In this document: in pieces, positions 52,553 through 61,805 of the stretch
Position numbering within the stretch: the first letter of the stretch is position 1
Layout of the letters: the number at the start of each line of letters is the position of its first letter
Source: an uncultured Capnocytophaga sp.
GTDB lineage: Bacteria; Bacteroidota; Bacteroidia; Flavobacteriales; Flavobacteriaceae
Assembly (NCBI RefSeq): GCF_937936315.1
Contig: NZ_CALGWU010000060.1
Span: 10,230 to 74,229, forward strand
Reading direction: 5' to 3'
Length of the DNA: 64,000 bases
The notes under the pieces: generated by a model
Databases searched by the model: none
The model's input: only the letters and a program-made list of their open reading frames with translations
Told to the model about the DNA's origin: nothing
Program-made: the position numbers and the translations under genes

Positions 52553-53314
52553 TTACCTGAATCTGTCCCACCTATTCTTATCAAAGCTGTGTTTTTTCCA
52601 ATACAGCATAATAAGAAAGCCAATGAGAGCGCCTCCCACGTGAGCAAAGTGAGCGATATTACCACCAAAGAGAGAAAAACCTGTAAAACCTGAGAAGAGG
52701 TCTAAGGCTACAATGATAGGAATAAAATAGCGCGCAGCGATAGGGTAAGGCACGAAGAATAACATCAGTTTAGCATCGGGGAAGAACATAGCAAAAGCTA
52801 CCAATATACCATAAATAGCCCCTGAAGCACCTACAGTAGGGGAAGCTATAGCAGCTGCCATATTATCAAAAGTACTCTTATTGATAATTGTTTCCCACAT
52901 AGGTAAATATTTTCTGTCAGAAAGAGCGCTGATTACCTCTTCAGTTGATACACCTACATTTTGAAGAGCTTCCAATCCTTGATGTACATAGTAATAATTA
53001 ACCATAGTGTGTAGCAAAGCTGCTCCTACACCACAAGAGAAATAGAAGAAGAGAAACTTATTCCGCCCCCAGATATTTTCTAAAGGAGTCCCAAAAGCCC
53101 ACAGAGCATACATATTGAAAAAGAGATGGGTAAACCCTCCGTGCATAAACATATAACTCACATATTGCCACCACCCAAAATGAGTATTCTCGAAATAATG
53201 AAGTGCCAACAATTGTGTAAGGTCTATATTCGGGATAAGATGCAGTTCTGTAATGAGTAACAACACTGCATTGATAATAATCAGATGTAATACTGTTTTT
53301 GATATTCTTTCCAT
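52553..53314 (-). CDS. Rhomboid intramembrane serine protease
   Basis: 253 residues with about six to seven membrane helices. The catalytic dyad is visible: Ser164 in GASGAIYG and His225 in AHFAHVGG. The oxyanion HxxxN motif reads HLFFNM (His63, Asn67), and WQYVSYMFMHGG marks the L1 loop region. It cleaves membrane proteins within the bilayer. Fifteen bases separate it from mutL upstream. Confidence 0.93.
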   Translation of the reverse strand: MERISKTVLHLIIINAVLLLITELHLIPNIDLTQLLALHYFENTHFGWWQYVSYMFMHGGFTHLFFNMYALWAFGTPLENIWGRNKFLFFYFSCGVGAALLHTMVNYYYVHQGLEALQNVGVSTEEVISALSDRKYLPMWETIINKSTFDNMAAAIASPTVGASGAIYGILVAFAMFFPDAKLMLFFVPYPIAARYFIPIIVALDLFSGFTGFSLFGGNIAHFAHVGGALIGFLIMLYWKKHSFDKNRWDRFR

Positions 53315-53329
53315 ATTTAAATTAGCAAA

Positions 53330-55168
53330 TTAGTTAATTAAGTTATCAATTTCATTTGTTGATAAACTGTAGTAAATTCGCTTTCCAAAAGGCGAAATTA
53401 ACACTTCTTGGCAACTAAACAAATTATTTATCAAAGTTTCTTGTTCTTCTTCACTGAGCACTTGCCCTGTTTTTACCGCTAAACTTTTGCATAAGGCTTT
53501 AGCAAATGCTTCTTTTTGAGTGTTTTCGGTAGTAGGGAGTGCCTCTATATGCTGTTGCAATAGTTCGTGGAAAATATTAGGTGTCTCACTATCAGTAAGG
53601 TGTAAGGGGATGCCACTTACTACTACCTTGTCGCTCTCTATAGTGAACATAAATCCACTGCTCTCAAAAAGATCGCGCAATTGGGCAATCACTTCTAATT
53701 CGTGAGGTGCAAAAGGCAGTTCGTAAGGGAACATCAGCTGCTGTACTGCTGTGTGTGAAGATTGTAGATTTTTCATAAAATCTTCAAACAAGATGCGTTG
53801 GTGTGCCCTATTACAGTTGATGATGATAAGTTCCCCACCTAAAGTAGTAACTAAGTATTTTTTGGCTAATGCAATAATTTTCTTACCCTGGTTTTTAGTA
53901 GGTTCGGCTTCAAAGAGAGAGCTTACTATAGTTTCTGAAGCCGATGTATCTATCGCCGATTCAATTCCCGTGTACAAGCTTTCCCACGAGGCTGTTTTTT
54001 TAGGGTAATTACCAAAATTGGAGCTACTTCTGCTACTGCTCCAGCTTTCGTACTCTTCTTTAAACGGATTGAAATTAGGGTCTACTTGTATTCTGGGTAA
54101 TTCAGGGGTTTTATCCTTGTAGTTATATGGAATATCAAAAATAGGGTCTTTGCTAAAATCAAGGGTAGGGGCAATGTTAAACTGACCTAAACTGTGTTTC
54201 ACTGCCGATTTTAACAAAGCGTAAATGCTGTGTTCCTCTTCAAACTTTATTTCGGTTTTTGTAGGGTGGATATTGATGTCTATCGTTGCAGGATCTACCT
54301 CCAGAGAGATGAAATACTCTGGTTTTTGGTCGGCGTGGATAAGCCCCTCATAAGCGGCTGTAATAGCGTGGTTGAGGTATTGATTTTTCACAAATCGGTG
54401 GTTCACCATCAAGAATTGCAAGTTTTTAGTCTTTGCTAAATATTCAGGTTTTACAATAAACCCACTGATTTGCACTAAAGGGGTATCTTCGGCTATGATT
54501 GGCACTAATTTTTCATTGGTTTTTCCTCCAAACAGATGCACAATGCGCTGGCGGAAATTGGTAGCAGGCAGGTTGAAGAGTTCATTACCATTGTTGTACA
54601 AATAGAAGTGAATGGAGGGGTGAGCCAAGGCAACGCGGTGAAACTCATCGAGTATATGGCGAAATTCTACCGTATCCGATTTTAGAAAGTTGCGACGTGC
54701 TGGAATGTTAAAAAAGAGGTTTTTCATCGCAATACTCGTACCCGTAGGACATACACAAGGCTCTTGGCGTGTGATTTTACTTCCTTCGATATGTATCTCG
54801 GTACCCAACTCGTCCTCAGGGCGTTTAGTTTGCATCTCCACGTGTGCAATAGCTACTATAGAAGCAAGAGCTTCCCCACGGAATCCTTTGGTTTGCAAGT
54901 GAAAAAGGTCTTCAGCTTTTTGTATTTTAGAGGTTGCGTGACGCTCGAAAGCCATACGCGCATCGGTAGTACTCATTCCTATACCGTTGTCTATCACCTG
55001 CACAAGCGTTTTACCTGCATCTTTAATGAGCAGTTTTATTTCGGTAGCGCGAGCATCTATAGCATTCTCCATCAGCTCTTTCACTGCCGATGCTGGACGC
55101 TGAATCACTTCTCCTGCTGCTATTTGGTTGGCTACGTGGTCGGGTAATAAACGGATAATATCACTCAT
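53330..55168 (-). CDS. mutL: DNA mismatch repair protein MutL
   Basis: 612 residues. GHKL ATPase motifs are intact: VKELMENAIDA near 28-38, DNGIGM near 59-64, ATSKI near 77-81 and GFRGEALASI near 93-102. The C-terminal dimerisation domain is present. There the endonuclease motif DQHA(x)2E of many MutL proteins aligns with NCNRAHQRILFE, and the CPHGRP zinc motif aligns with SPFGKR, so the metal-binding residues are missing. The protein should still act as a matchmaker between MutS and other factors. First gene of a three-gene operon. Confidence 0.95.
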   Translation of the reverse strand: MSDIIRLLPDHVANQIAAGEVIQRPASAVKELMENAIDARATEIKLLIKDAGKTLVQVIDNGIGMSTTDARMAFERHATSKIQKAEDLFHLQTKGFRGEALASIVAIAHVEMQTKRPEDELGTEIHIEGSKITRQEPCVCPTGTSIAMKNLFFNIPARRNFLKSDTVEFRHILDEFHRVALAHPSIHFYLYNNGNELFNLPATNFRQRIVHLFGGKTNEKLVPIIAEDTPLVQISGFIVKPEYLAKTKNLQFLMVNHRFVKNQYLNHAITAAYEGLIHADQKPEYFISLEVDPATIDINIHPTKTEIKFEEEHSIYALLKSAVKHSLGQFNIAPTLDFSKDPIFDIPYNYKDKTPELPRIQVDPNFNPFKEEYESWSSSRSSSNFGNYPKKTASWESLYTGIESAIDTSASETIVSSLFEAEPTKNQGKKIIALAKKYLVTTLGGELIIINCNRAHQRILFEDFMKNLQSSHTAVQQLMFPYELPFAPHELEVIAQLRDLFESSGFMFTIESDKVVVSGIPLHLTDSETPNIFHELLQQHIEALPTTENTQKEAFAKALCKSLAVKTGQVLSEEEQETLINNLFSCQEVLISPFGKRIYYSLSTNEIDNLIN

Positions 55169-55262
55169 TCAATTAACAATTTCAATTAACAATTTATATT
55201 GTAAGAAAACAATTAAATATATTACTTCTTACCTTTTATCTGTTAACTCTTATCTATTAAAA

Positions 55263-55294
55263 TTTTTGCAAATATAAAAAAAGTATTACTTTTG
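55263..55294 (+). promoter_or_regulatory. Promoter of the S41 peptidase gene, overlapping a minus-strand box
   Basis: TTTTTG at 55263-55268, 18-nt spacer, TACTTTTG at 55287-55294, 19 nt before the ATG. A minus-strand TATATTTG (55276-55269) for mutL lies inside it, so the two promoters overlap. Confidence 0.65.
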
Positions 55295-55312
55295 TAGAAA
55301 ATTATTTTAAAA

Positions 55313-56791
55313 ATGAAGCGATTTTTTTTATATATAATCATCACAATCAGTGTATTATCTTGTGTGAAAGACCCAGTAGAGAATACAAATTCCTCTCTTT
55401 TAGGCACTTCTAACTATACGGGTAACGATATAGATTTGCGCGTACGTGATTTTATTTGGAAAGGCTTGAATGCTTATTATTTGTGGCAAACCGATGTGCA
55501 AAATTTGCAAGACAATCGTTTTGGTTCTCTACCTGATACCAAAGCCGATAAAAACAAAAGTTACACCCAGTTTTTGAAGAGCTTTAGTGATCCTAAGGAT
55601 TTGTTCTATAATGGCTTACTCAATAATTATAAACGAATAGACCGCTTTAGCTATATCACTGATAATTACATTGATCTTGAAAACCAATTCAAGGGGATTA
55701 CGGCTGGTTGGGGAATGAATTATTCTTTTGGTTTGGTTAAAAAATTAGGTATCTATTTGGCGTATGTGCGCTATGTAGTGCCTAATTCTGAAGCAGAACG
55801 AAAAGGTTTGCAACGTGGAGATGTGATATTGAGTATCAATAATCAACAACTCACCCGTACTAATTTCCAACAGCTGTTGCAAAAAACGCCTATCATATCT
55901 TTTGCTACTTATAGATTTGTGAATGATAAATTTGAACCTACAGGAAAAAACTATACTCTGCGACAAGAACAAACTCCCGAAAACCCTGTACTCATTCATA
56001 AAGTTTTCAACAAAGGAGGTAAAAAGATAGCCTATTTGATGTATAATGCCTTTGTAGCTGATTTTGATGAGGCTCTCAACAACGCTTTTGCCGACTTCAA
56101 AGCGCAAGGTGTTACCGACCTTATTCTCGATTTGCGCTACAACGGTGGAGGAAGTGTGAGTACAGCTACCTATTTAGCCTCAATGATTACTGGTCAGTTT
56201 GCAGGGCAGGTATTTGCCGTTGAACGCTGGAATAGCAAAGTGCAGCCCTATCGAGGAAATTCTCGTGAATATTTCACCGATAACATAGTGAAAGATAGTA
56301 GAAAAATAGCAATTAACAGCTTGCGAATGAGCAAGGTGTATATCATAACTTCCGAAAATACTGCTTCAGCTAGTGAGTTGGTAATCAATGGGCTAAAACC
56401 TTATATCCAAGTAGTGCAGGTAGGAGCTACTACTATAGGTAAAAATCAGGGCTCAGTTACTATTTACGATTATATTGATGCGCAAGGAAAAGTGAAAAAC
56501 CCTAAACACAAATGGGCAATGCAACCTTTGGTGATGAAAATAGAAAATGCTAAAGGTGTAGGCGATTATGTAAATGGTTTGTCTCCTGATATTTTTATAG
56601 AAGAAATAGGTAGTAATTTAGGAGTATTAGGTGATGAAAGTGAGCCGCTTTTAGCTCGTACCCTACAAGAAATCACAGGGGTTAATGCTTCAGGTAGAGC
56701 GCCTCTATCAACTGATAAAACATCTTTTTCCTTTGAAACGCTCAGCACCTCAACTTCAGGCTACTTTGGCTTAAACGAAATGTATAAATGA
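55313..56791 (+). CDS. S41-family C-terminal processing peptidase lipoprotein
   Basis: 492 residues. A lipoprotein signal MKRFFLYIIITISVLSC (Cys17) precedes an N-terminal helical region, a PDZ-like domain (VPNSEAERKGLQRGDVILSINNQQL, about 160-185) and the peptidase S41 fold (DLILDLRYNGGGSV near 268-281). The catalytic Ser is in ENTASASELVINGL near 353-366, and the following TTIGKNQGSV near 376-385 holds the likely Lys. It acts in the periplasm or on the outer membrane. Its stop overlaps the next start (ATGA). Confidence 0.88.
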   Translation: MKRFFLYIIITISVLSCVKDPVENTNSSLLGTSNYTGNDIDLRVRDFIWKGLNAYYLWQTDVQNLQDNRFGSLPDTKADKNKSYTQFLKSFSDPKDLFYNGLLNNYKRIDRFSYITDNYIDLENQFKGITAGWGMNYSFGLVKKLGIYLAYVRYVVPNSEAERKGLQRGDVILSINNQQLTRTNFQQLLQKTPIISFATYRFVNDKFEPTGKNYTLRQEQTPENPVLIHKVFNKGGKKIAYLMYNAFVADFDEALNNAFADFKAQGVTDLILDLRYNGGGSVSTATYLASMITGQFAGQVFAVERWNSKVQPYRGNSREYFTDNIVKDSRKIAINSLRMSKVYIITSENTASASELVINGLKPYIQVVQVGATTIGKNQGSVTIYDYIDAQGKVKNPKHKWAMQPLVMKIENAKGVGDYVNGLSPDIFIEEIGSNLGVLGDESEPLLARTLQEITGVNASGRAPLSTDKTSFSFETLSTSTSGYFGLNEMYK

Positions 56792-57828
56792 ATAAATTCC
56801 ACGAACTAACAATATCTAAAATCACACACCTCACTACTTCATCGGTAATGATTACCTTTGAAGTCCCCGAACTATTAAAAAAAGTATTTAGCTTTGAGGC
56901 TGGTGAATACCTTACCCTACAACAAACTATCAACGGACAAAAAGTGCGCCGTGCTTATTCCATTTGCTCAGGAGTGAATGAAGGTGAATTGAGCGTGGCA
57001 GTGAAACGCGTACCTAATGGTTTATTTTCAACTTATGCCACTACTCAGCTCAAAGCAGGTGATGTATTGGAAGTGATGCCTCCTATGGGCTCGTTTGTCT
57101 TCTTCTACGATATTTTTGGTAACCGTGATATTATGCTTTTTTCGGCAGGAAGTGGAGTAACTCCTATGATGAGTATTGCCAAAACTGCTTTAGCAAAAAC
57201 CAATATCAAGGTGGTATTTGTCTATGGTAATAAATCTAAAGAAGAAACCTTATTTTTTGATGAAATTGAAGCTTTAAGAACGCAATACCCCGACCGTTTT
57301 TTAGTGCATTACGCTTTTAGTCAAGAACCTTGGGGCGACCACTATACAGGGCGCATCAACGATAGAATTGTAAATGAACTTTTCACTAAGTACAAACACT
57401 TCAATTGGGGGCGTTACTACACTTGTGGACCTACAGAACTCGTAAAAAACCTTCGCGAAATGCTTCTGTTAAGAGGAATTGATAAAGATCGCATTTTCAC
57501 CGAACTCTTTGAGGCTTCCCCCGCCGATGTAGATTATTCCACTCTGCAAGGTAATGTGAGTATTACACTTCAGCTCAATGGTAATCACCACACTTTCGAG
57601 AGCGCTCGCAACCAAACACTCCTCAGCTCTGCACTCTTGCGCGGTTATGATGCTCCTTATTCTTGCCTCAATGGCGTGTGTAGCAGCTGTATCGGTAGGG
57701 TAGAGGAAGGGGAAGCCAAAATGGCAAAAAATGAAGTGCTCAACGATGAACAAGTATCGCAAGGCTATATCCTCACTTGTCAGGCTTATGCGATGACCGA
57801 TAAAATAAAAGTGAGAATTCCAGGATAA
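56788..57828 (+). CDS. FAD/2Fe-2S oxidoreductase (PaaE/ferredoxin-NADP reductase type)
   Basis: 346 residues in three domains: FAD-binding barrel (RRAYSICSG near 53-61), NAD(P) domain (MLFSAGSGVTPMMSI near 113-127) and C-terminal plant-type ferredoxin with CLNGVCSSC (C-x4-C-x2-C) near 290-298 and a fourth Cys in YILTCQAY. This order matches PaaE, the reductase of phenylacetyl-CoA epoxidase, and similar flavobacterial reductases. No paa genes are nearby, so a general electron-transfer role is as likely. It overlaps the S41 gene by 4 nt. Confidence 0.85.
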   Translation: MNKFHELTISKITHLTTSSVMITFEVPELLKKVFSFEAGEYLTLQQTINGQKVRRAYSICSGVNEGELSVAVKRVPNGLFSTYATTQLKAGDVLEVMPPMGSFVFFYDIFGNRDIMLFSAGSGVTPMMSIAKTALAKTNIKVVFVYGNKSKEETLFFDEIEALRTQYPDRFLVHYAFSQEPWGDHYTGRINDRIVNELFTKYKHFNWGRYYTCGPTELVKNLREMLLLRGIDKDRIFTELFEASPADVDYSTLQGNVSITLQLNGNHHTFESARNQTLLSSALLRGYDAPYSCLNGVCSSCIGRVEEGEAKMAKNEVLNDEQVSQGYILTCQAYAMTDKIKVRIPG

Positions 57829-57839
57829 AATTTCTATGT

Positions 57840-58298
57840 ATGAAAATTCAGAAAACAGTACAGATACTCAATAAACGCGCTAAGTTTGAATACGAAATTC
57901 TCGACAAATATACAGCGGGAATTGTGCTTCTGGGTACCGAAATAAAGTCAATAAGGTTAGGGAAAGCCTCTATAGCCGAGAGCTTTTGTGAGTTCAACGA
58001 CAAAGGTGAACTCTTTGTAATCAACTCTACTATTGAAGCCTATGATTTTGGTACACACTACAACCACCGTCCTAAAACAGAACGCAAATTACTCTTACAG
58101 AAAAAAGAGTTGCGCAAACTCAATAAAGAAGTGAAAAACAGCGGACTTACCATTGTGCCACTCAAACTCTTTATCAATGATAAAGGTTTAGCAAAAATGG
58201 ATATTGCCTTAGTACGAGGTAAAAAACTGTACGACAAACGCGAAACTATCAAAGACCGCGACAACAAGCGCAATTTAGACCGATTAATGAAACACTAA
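57840..58298 (+). CDS. smpB: SsrA-binding protein SmpB
   Basis: 152 residues, typical for SmpB. The OB-fold start NKRAKFEYEILDKYTAGIVL, the GTEIKSIRLGKASIAESF block and the C-terminal basic tail YDKRETIKDRDNKR are family hallmarks. It binds tmRNA and delivers it to stalled ribosomes. It is 11 nt after the reductase gene and 23 nt before the next gene. Confidence 0.97.
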   Translation: MKIQKTVQILNKRAKFEYEILDKYTAGIVLLGTEIKSIRLGKASIAESFCEFNDKGELFVINSTIEAYDFGTHYNHRPKTERKLLLQKKELRKLNKEVKNSGLTIVPLKLFINDKGLAKMDIALVRGKKLYDKRETIKDRDNKRNLDRLMKH

Positions 58299-58321
58299 CC
58301 CAACACCTGAAACCTAAAAAA

Positions 58322-58804
58322 ATGTATAAAGAATTTAAACAACTCCCCGATGATGCCCGTGTGTGGATATACCAATGTAACCGCAGTTTTACGGAAGATG
58401 AACAAGCGCAATTGCGCACTCAGTTAGAAGATTTTATAAGCCATTGGATGGTACACGGCAAGGAATTGCTTTCCTCCTTTGAATTGCGTTACAATCGCTT
58501 TATTGTGATAGGAGCCTCTCCTGATGCTCACGGCGTAGGAGGCTGCTCTCTTGATGTTTTAGCGCGTTTCATTCAGGATTTAGAAGCCCAGTATAATGTT
58601 ACTTTGCTTGACCGTATGAATGTGAGTTACCGACAAGGGGAACATATTGCGTATAAAAACCTCGCTGATTTCAAGAAGATGGTAAAAGATAAAGCTGTAT
58701 CGGCTCAAACTATAGTATTCAACAATTTGGTAAATACCAAAATAGAATACGAAGAAAATTGGGAAGTGCCTTTAGAAGATAGCTGGCACAACCGCTTTTT
58801 ATAA
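58322..58804 (+). CDS. Conserved Bacteroidota protein of unknown function
   Basis: 160 residues, soluble, no signal peptide. Flavobacterial homologues are often labelled ABC transporter ATPase, but no Walker A or B motif is present, so that name is not supported. Notable features are a Cys in YQCNRSFTEDE, the segment GASPDAHGVGGCSLDVLARFI near 62-82, and an aromatic C-terminus EDSWHNRFL. It follows smpB and may be co-transcribed. Function is unknown. Confidence 0.75.
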   Translation: MYKEFKQLPDDARVWIYQCNRSFTEDEQAQLRTQLEDFISHWMVHGKELLSSFELRYNRFIVIGASPDAHGVGGCSLDVLARFIQDLEAQYNVTLLDRMNVSYRQGEHIAYKNLADFKKMVKDKAVSAQTIVFNNLVNTKIEYEENWEVPLEDSWHNRFL

Positions 58805-58877
58805 TTAGCAAATTTGCTAATTTATTAATTTGCCAATGAAGTAGAACGCAAAAGTGCTCTATTCATTGGCAAATTAA
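58803..58877. repeat. Nested palindromes between convergent genes
   Basis: A 20-nt perfect palindrome (58803-58822, AATTAGCAAATTTGCTAATT) is followed by a 16-nt perfect inverted repeat, TTAATTTGCCAATGAA (58825-58840) with TTCATTGGCAAATTAA (58862-58877). It may end both converging transcripts, though no T tract follows. The arms contain the ATTAGCAA-family core. Confidence 0.75.
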
Positions 58878-58897
58878 CTTATTGTCTCATCGACAAA

Positions 58898-60094
58898 TCA
58901 ATATATTTGGTTTCTTACTAAATCTTCAAAAGTCTCTGCTTTTCTGATAAGTTTTGCCTCACCATTTTGCCACAACACTTCAGCAGGACGCAAACGCGAA
59001 TTGTAGTTGCTTGCCATTGTATAGCAATATGCCCCTGCATTGTGGAAACAAAGAATGTCACCCTCAGTAATTTCAGCTATTTGTCGGTTAGAAGCAAAAG
59101 TATCTGTCTCGCAAATATAGCCTACTACCGAGTAGAAACGTTTTTTACCTTCAGGATTAGAAAGGTTTTCAATATAGTGAGTAGCCCCGTAGAACATAGG
59201 TCGGATAAGGTGATTAAAACCCGAATCAATACCCGCAAACACAGTGGAAGTAGTTTGTTTCACCACATTCACTTTCACTAAAAAGCGCCCTGCCTCACTT
59301 ACTAAAAATTTACCAGGTTCAAAAGCCAAAGTAAGGTTGCGCCCGTACTCTTTACAGAATTCAGCAAATCGTGTACTTAGGCGTTCGCCTAATTCCTCTA
59401 TATTCGTTTGTATATCCCCCTCTTTATAAGGCACTTTAAAACCACTTCCAAAATCTATAAATTGCAAGTCCTTAAAGTTTTTTGCTGTTTCAAAGAGTAT
59501 TTCGGCAGCATAAAGGAATACATCTATGTCTAAAATATCGCTACCCGTGTGCATATGGATACCGTTGATGTGCATTTTCGTATTCTCTACAATGCGCAAT
59601 ATATGAGGAATTTGGTGAATACTAATCCCAAATTTACTATCGATATGTCCCACCGAAATATTGCTGTTACCCCCTGCCATTACGTGTGGGTTGATGCGAA
59701 TGCACACTGGTACTTCAGGGTGTTGCGTTCCAAACTGTTCCAAGAATGAAAGATTATCTATATTCAGCTGAACGCCCAAACGCATTGCCTCTTCAATCTC
59801 ATTCATCGATACCCCATTAGGAGTAAAGATAATTTGTTCAGGGGCAAAACCTGCTAATAAACCTAATTGTACCTCTTGGATAGAAACGGTATCAAGTCCA
59901 GCACCTAAGCTCTTCATCAGTTTTAAGACAGCAATATTAGAAAGCGCCTTCATTGCATAGTTGATGCGCAATTTAGGTACTGAGGCAAAAGCATTGGTAA
60001 GACGTTGGTATTGACTGCTAATTTTTTCAGCATCATATACATACACAGGATTTCCGTAGGTATGTGCTATATTTAGTAAGTCTTCTGTTTTCAT
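58898..60094 (-). CDS. lysA: Diaminopimelate decarboxylase
   Basis: 398 residues, fold-type III PLP enzyme. The PLP Lys49 is in INYAMKALSN, the HMHTGSDI motif near 180 and the FEPGKFLV segment near 263 bind cofactor and substrate, and the partner-subunit Cys is in YICETDTF near 330. It makes L-lysine from meso-diaminopimelate, the last lysine step. It is monocistronic with a strong promoter. Other alanine racemase-fold decarboxylases are unlikely given the CETDTF motif. Confidence 0.93.
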   Translation of the reverse strand: MKTEDLLNIAHTYGNPVYVYDAEKISSQYQRLTNAFASVPKLRINYAMKALSNIAVLKLMKSLGAGLDTVSIQEVQLGLLAGFAPEQIIFTPNGVSMNEIEEAMRLGVQLNIDNLSFLEQFGTQHPEVPVCIRINPHVMAGGNSNISVGHIDSKFGISIHQIPHILRIVENTKMHINGIHMHTGSDILDIDVFLYAAEILFETAKNFKDLQFIDFGSGFKVPYKEGDIQTNIEELGERLSTRFAEFCKEYGRNLTLAFEPGKFLVSEAGRFLVKVNVVKQTTSTVFAGIDSGFNHLIRPMFYGATHYIENLSNPEGKKRFYSVVGYICETDTFASNRQIAEITEGDILCFHNAGAYCYTMASNYNSRLRPAEVLWQNGEAKLIRKAETFEDLVRNQIY

Positions 60095-60118
60095 TTTTTA
60101 TTTTTTAAATTAAGACCG

Positions 60119-60149
60119 CAAAGGTAGTAATAATTTGGCAATTAGCCAA
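60119..60149 (-). promoter_or_regulatory. Promoter of lysA
   Basis: Minus strand TTG (60149-60147), 20-nt spacer, TACCTTTG (60126-60119). The region from the spacer through the -7 is nearly identical to that of the parE promoter. Confidence 0.8.
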
Positions 60150-60180
60150 TTTGTCGATTAGTAAATCACTCATAATTAGC
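60131..60180. repeat. ATTAGCCAA-type repeat upstream of lysA
   Basis: Degenerate units GGCAATTAGCCAATTTG, CGATTAGTAAATC and AATTAGC. It overlaps the lysA -33 box. Confidence 0.6.
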
Positions 60181-60257
60181 TATTGTTTGTTAGTTATTTT
60201 TTGGGGTTACTAAATCAAAAATAAAATTATAAGAGTCGTTTTTTCAATTTTTTGCTT

Positions 60258-60265
60258 TATATTTG
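60258..60265 (+). promoter_or_regulatory. -7-like element upstream of the broken small gene and sufS
   Basis: TATATTTG at 60258-60265; no clear TTG 20 nt upstream. It could drive the broken gene and sufS. Confidence 0.4.
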
Positions 60266-60286
60266 CACAATGAAAAATAAATCTCA

Positions 60287-60569
60287 ATGTCTCATAGTTA
60301 TAAAAAAGCCATTTTTAAAGATAGTGGAATAGGTAGAAAAGCCTATCATCGCATTGTAAGGCGACACAATGGTACAATTCTAAAATCTAAAAACAAAGAT
60401 AAAGCACAATATTCTTTTAGATAACACTGAAATAGAGATTGAGCTAAAAGATGCTAAGACTATTGTAAATAGCTATAACTATTGTGATTGGAAAACTAAT
60501 TGGGAACAAAACACTAAATTGAAAAAACTTCTTTCTCGAGAACAATTAAACAAGTGGAGAAGAAAATAA
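60287..60569 (+). pseudogene. Frameshifted small basic protein
   Basis: An ORF of 45 codons (MSHSYKKAIFKDSGIGRKAY..., 60287-60424) is followed in another frame by an open, coding-like stretch to 60569 that ends YCDWKTNW...LSREQLNKWRRK. Together they resemble the small MSRSYK..-type basic proteins with a conserved aromatic W/Y-x-W C-terminal part that are common in bacterial genomes, with one frameshift around 60390-60420. The recognition is from general pattern only. The rest of 60095-60582 holds the lysA promoter and repeat and nothing else I can support. Confidence 0.5.
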
Positions 60570-60582
60570 ATCTCACAAAAAA

Positions 60583-61803
60583 ATGAAAACCATCTCTGAA
60601 ATACGCGCAGATTTTCCTATACTCAACCGCACAATCCACAATCGCCCGCTCATCTATTTTGATAACGGTGCGACCTCTCAAACACCTACCTCTGTGATTG
60701 AGGCAATAGTGCATTACTATACATACCAAAACGCAAATATCCACCGTGGGGTACACACTCTTAGTCAAGAGGCTACCGATGCTTATGAGCAGGCACGACA
60801 AAAACTACAACGCCATTTTAATGCTCATAAATCTTCCGAAATTATTTTTACAGCAGGTACAACTCACGGCATCAACTTGGTTGCCAATGGCTATGCTGCT
60901 CTTATGAAAGAGAGTGATGAGGTGATTATTTCAGCCTCAGAACACCATAGCAATATAGTGCCTTGGCAGTTGGCTTGTGAGCGAAGTGGGGCTACCCTAA
61001 AAGTAATCCCAATGAATGAGCAGGGTATTTGGGATATGCAAGTCTATAGCGAACTGCTCAATGAACGCACACGAGTGGTATGTGTACAACACGTATCAAA
61101 TGCGTTGGGCAATATACATCCTATTGCCGAAATTATAGCCCAAGCACACCGTGTAGGGGCTGTTGTATTGGTAGATGGAGCGCAAGCAGCTCCGCACCTC
61201 CAACCCGATGTGCAAGCCCTTGACGTAGATTTCTATGCTGTATCGGCTCATAAAATGTATGGACCTACGGGCGTAGGTGTACTCTATGGCAAAGAAGAAT
61301 TGTTGTTGCAATTGCCTCCTTATCAGGGAGGAGGGGAGATGATTAAACAAGTGCAATTTGAAAAGAGCACTTATGCTGATTTGCCTTATAAATTTGAAGC
61401 GGGTACGCCTAATATTTGTGGCGGTATTGCCTTTGGTGCTGCTATTGATTACATACATTCCTTAGGTATAGAGGCTATAGCGGATCACGAACATCAATTG
61501 TTAGCTTATGCCATTGAAAAACTGCAAACTATAGAGGGGATTATCCTCTATGGCAACCCCGATTTAACTCAACGTACAGCTGTTATATCTTTCAACTTGC
61601 AGGGGGTACACTCTTACGATGTAGGGGTGATTCTCGACCAATTAGGGATAGCAGTGCGCACCGGTCACCATTGTGCGCAACCTATTATGGATTTTTATCA
61701 AATCCCAGGTACAGTGCGAGCGAGTTTTGCTGTATACAACACTTTTGAAGAGATAGATACTTTCGTGGAGGCTGTAAAAAAAGCTCAGAGGATGCTCAGC
61801 TAA
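60583..61803 (+). CDS. sufS: Cysteine desulfurase, SufS type
   Basis: 406 residues, class V aminotransferase fold. The PLP lysine is Lys224 in SAHKMYGPTG, and the sulfur-carrying Cys364 is in RTGHHCAQP, the group II (SufS) arrangement. IYFDNGATSQTP near 25-36 and HHSNIVPW near 122-129 are also typical. It removes sulfur from cysteine for Fe-S cluster assembly. Other suf genes are not in the window. It starts 13 nt after the broken small gene. Confidence 0.95.
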   Translation: MKTISEIRADFPILNRTIHNRPLIYFDNGATSQTPTSVIEAIVHYYTYQNANIHRGVHTLSQEATDAYEQARQKLQRHFNAHKSSEIIFTAGTTHGINLVANGYAALMKESDEVIISASEHHSNIVPWQLACERSGATLKVIPMNEQGIWDMQVYSELLNERTRVVCVQHVSNALGNIHPIAEIIAQAHRVGAVVLVDGAQAAPHLQPDVQALDVDFYAVSAHKMYGPTGVGVLYGKEELLLQLPPYQGGGEMIKQVQFEKSTYADLPYKFEAGTPNICGGIAFGAAIDYIHSLGIEAIADHEHQLLAYAIEKLQTIEGIILYGNPDLTQRTAVISFNLQGVHSYDVGVILDQLGIAVRTGHHCAQPIMDFYQIPGTVRASFAVYNTFEEIDTFVEAVKKAQRMLS

Positions 61804-61805
61804 TT

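Noticed and set aside
58322..58804. ABC transporter ATPase name for the 160-residue protein
   Set aside because: No Walker A, signature or Walker B motif is present.
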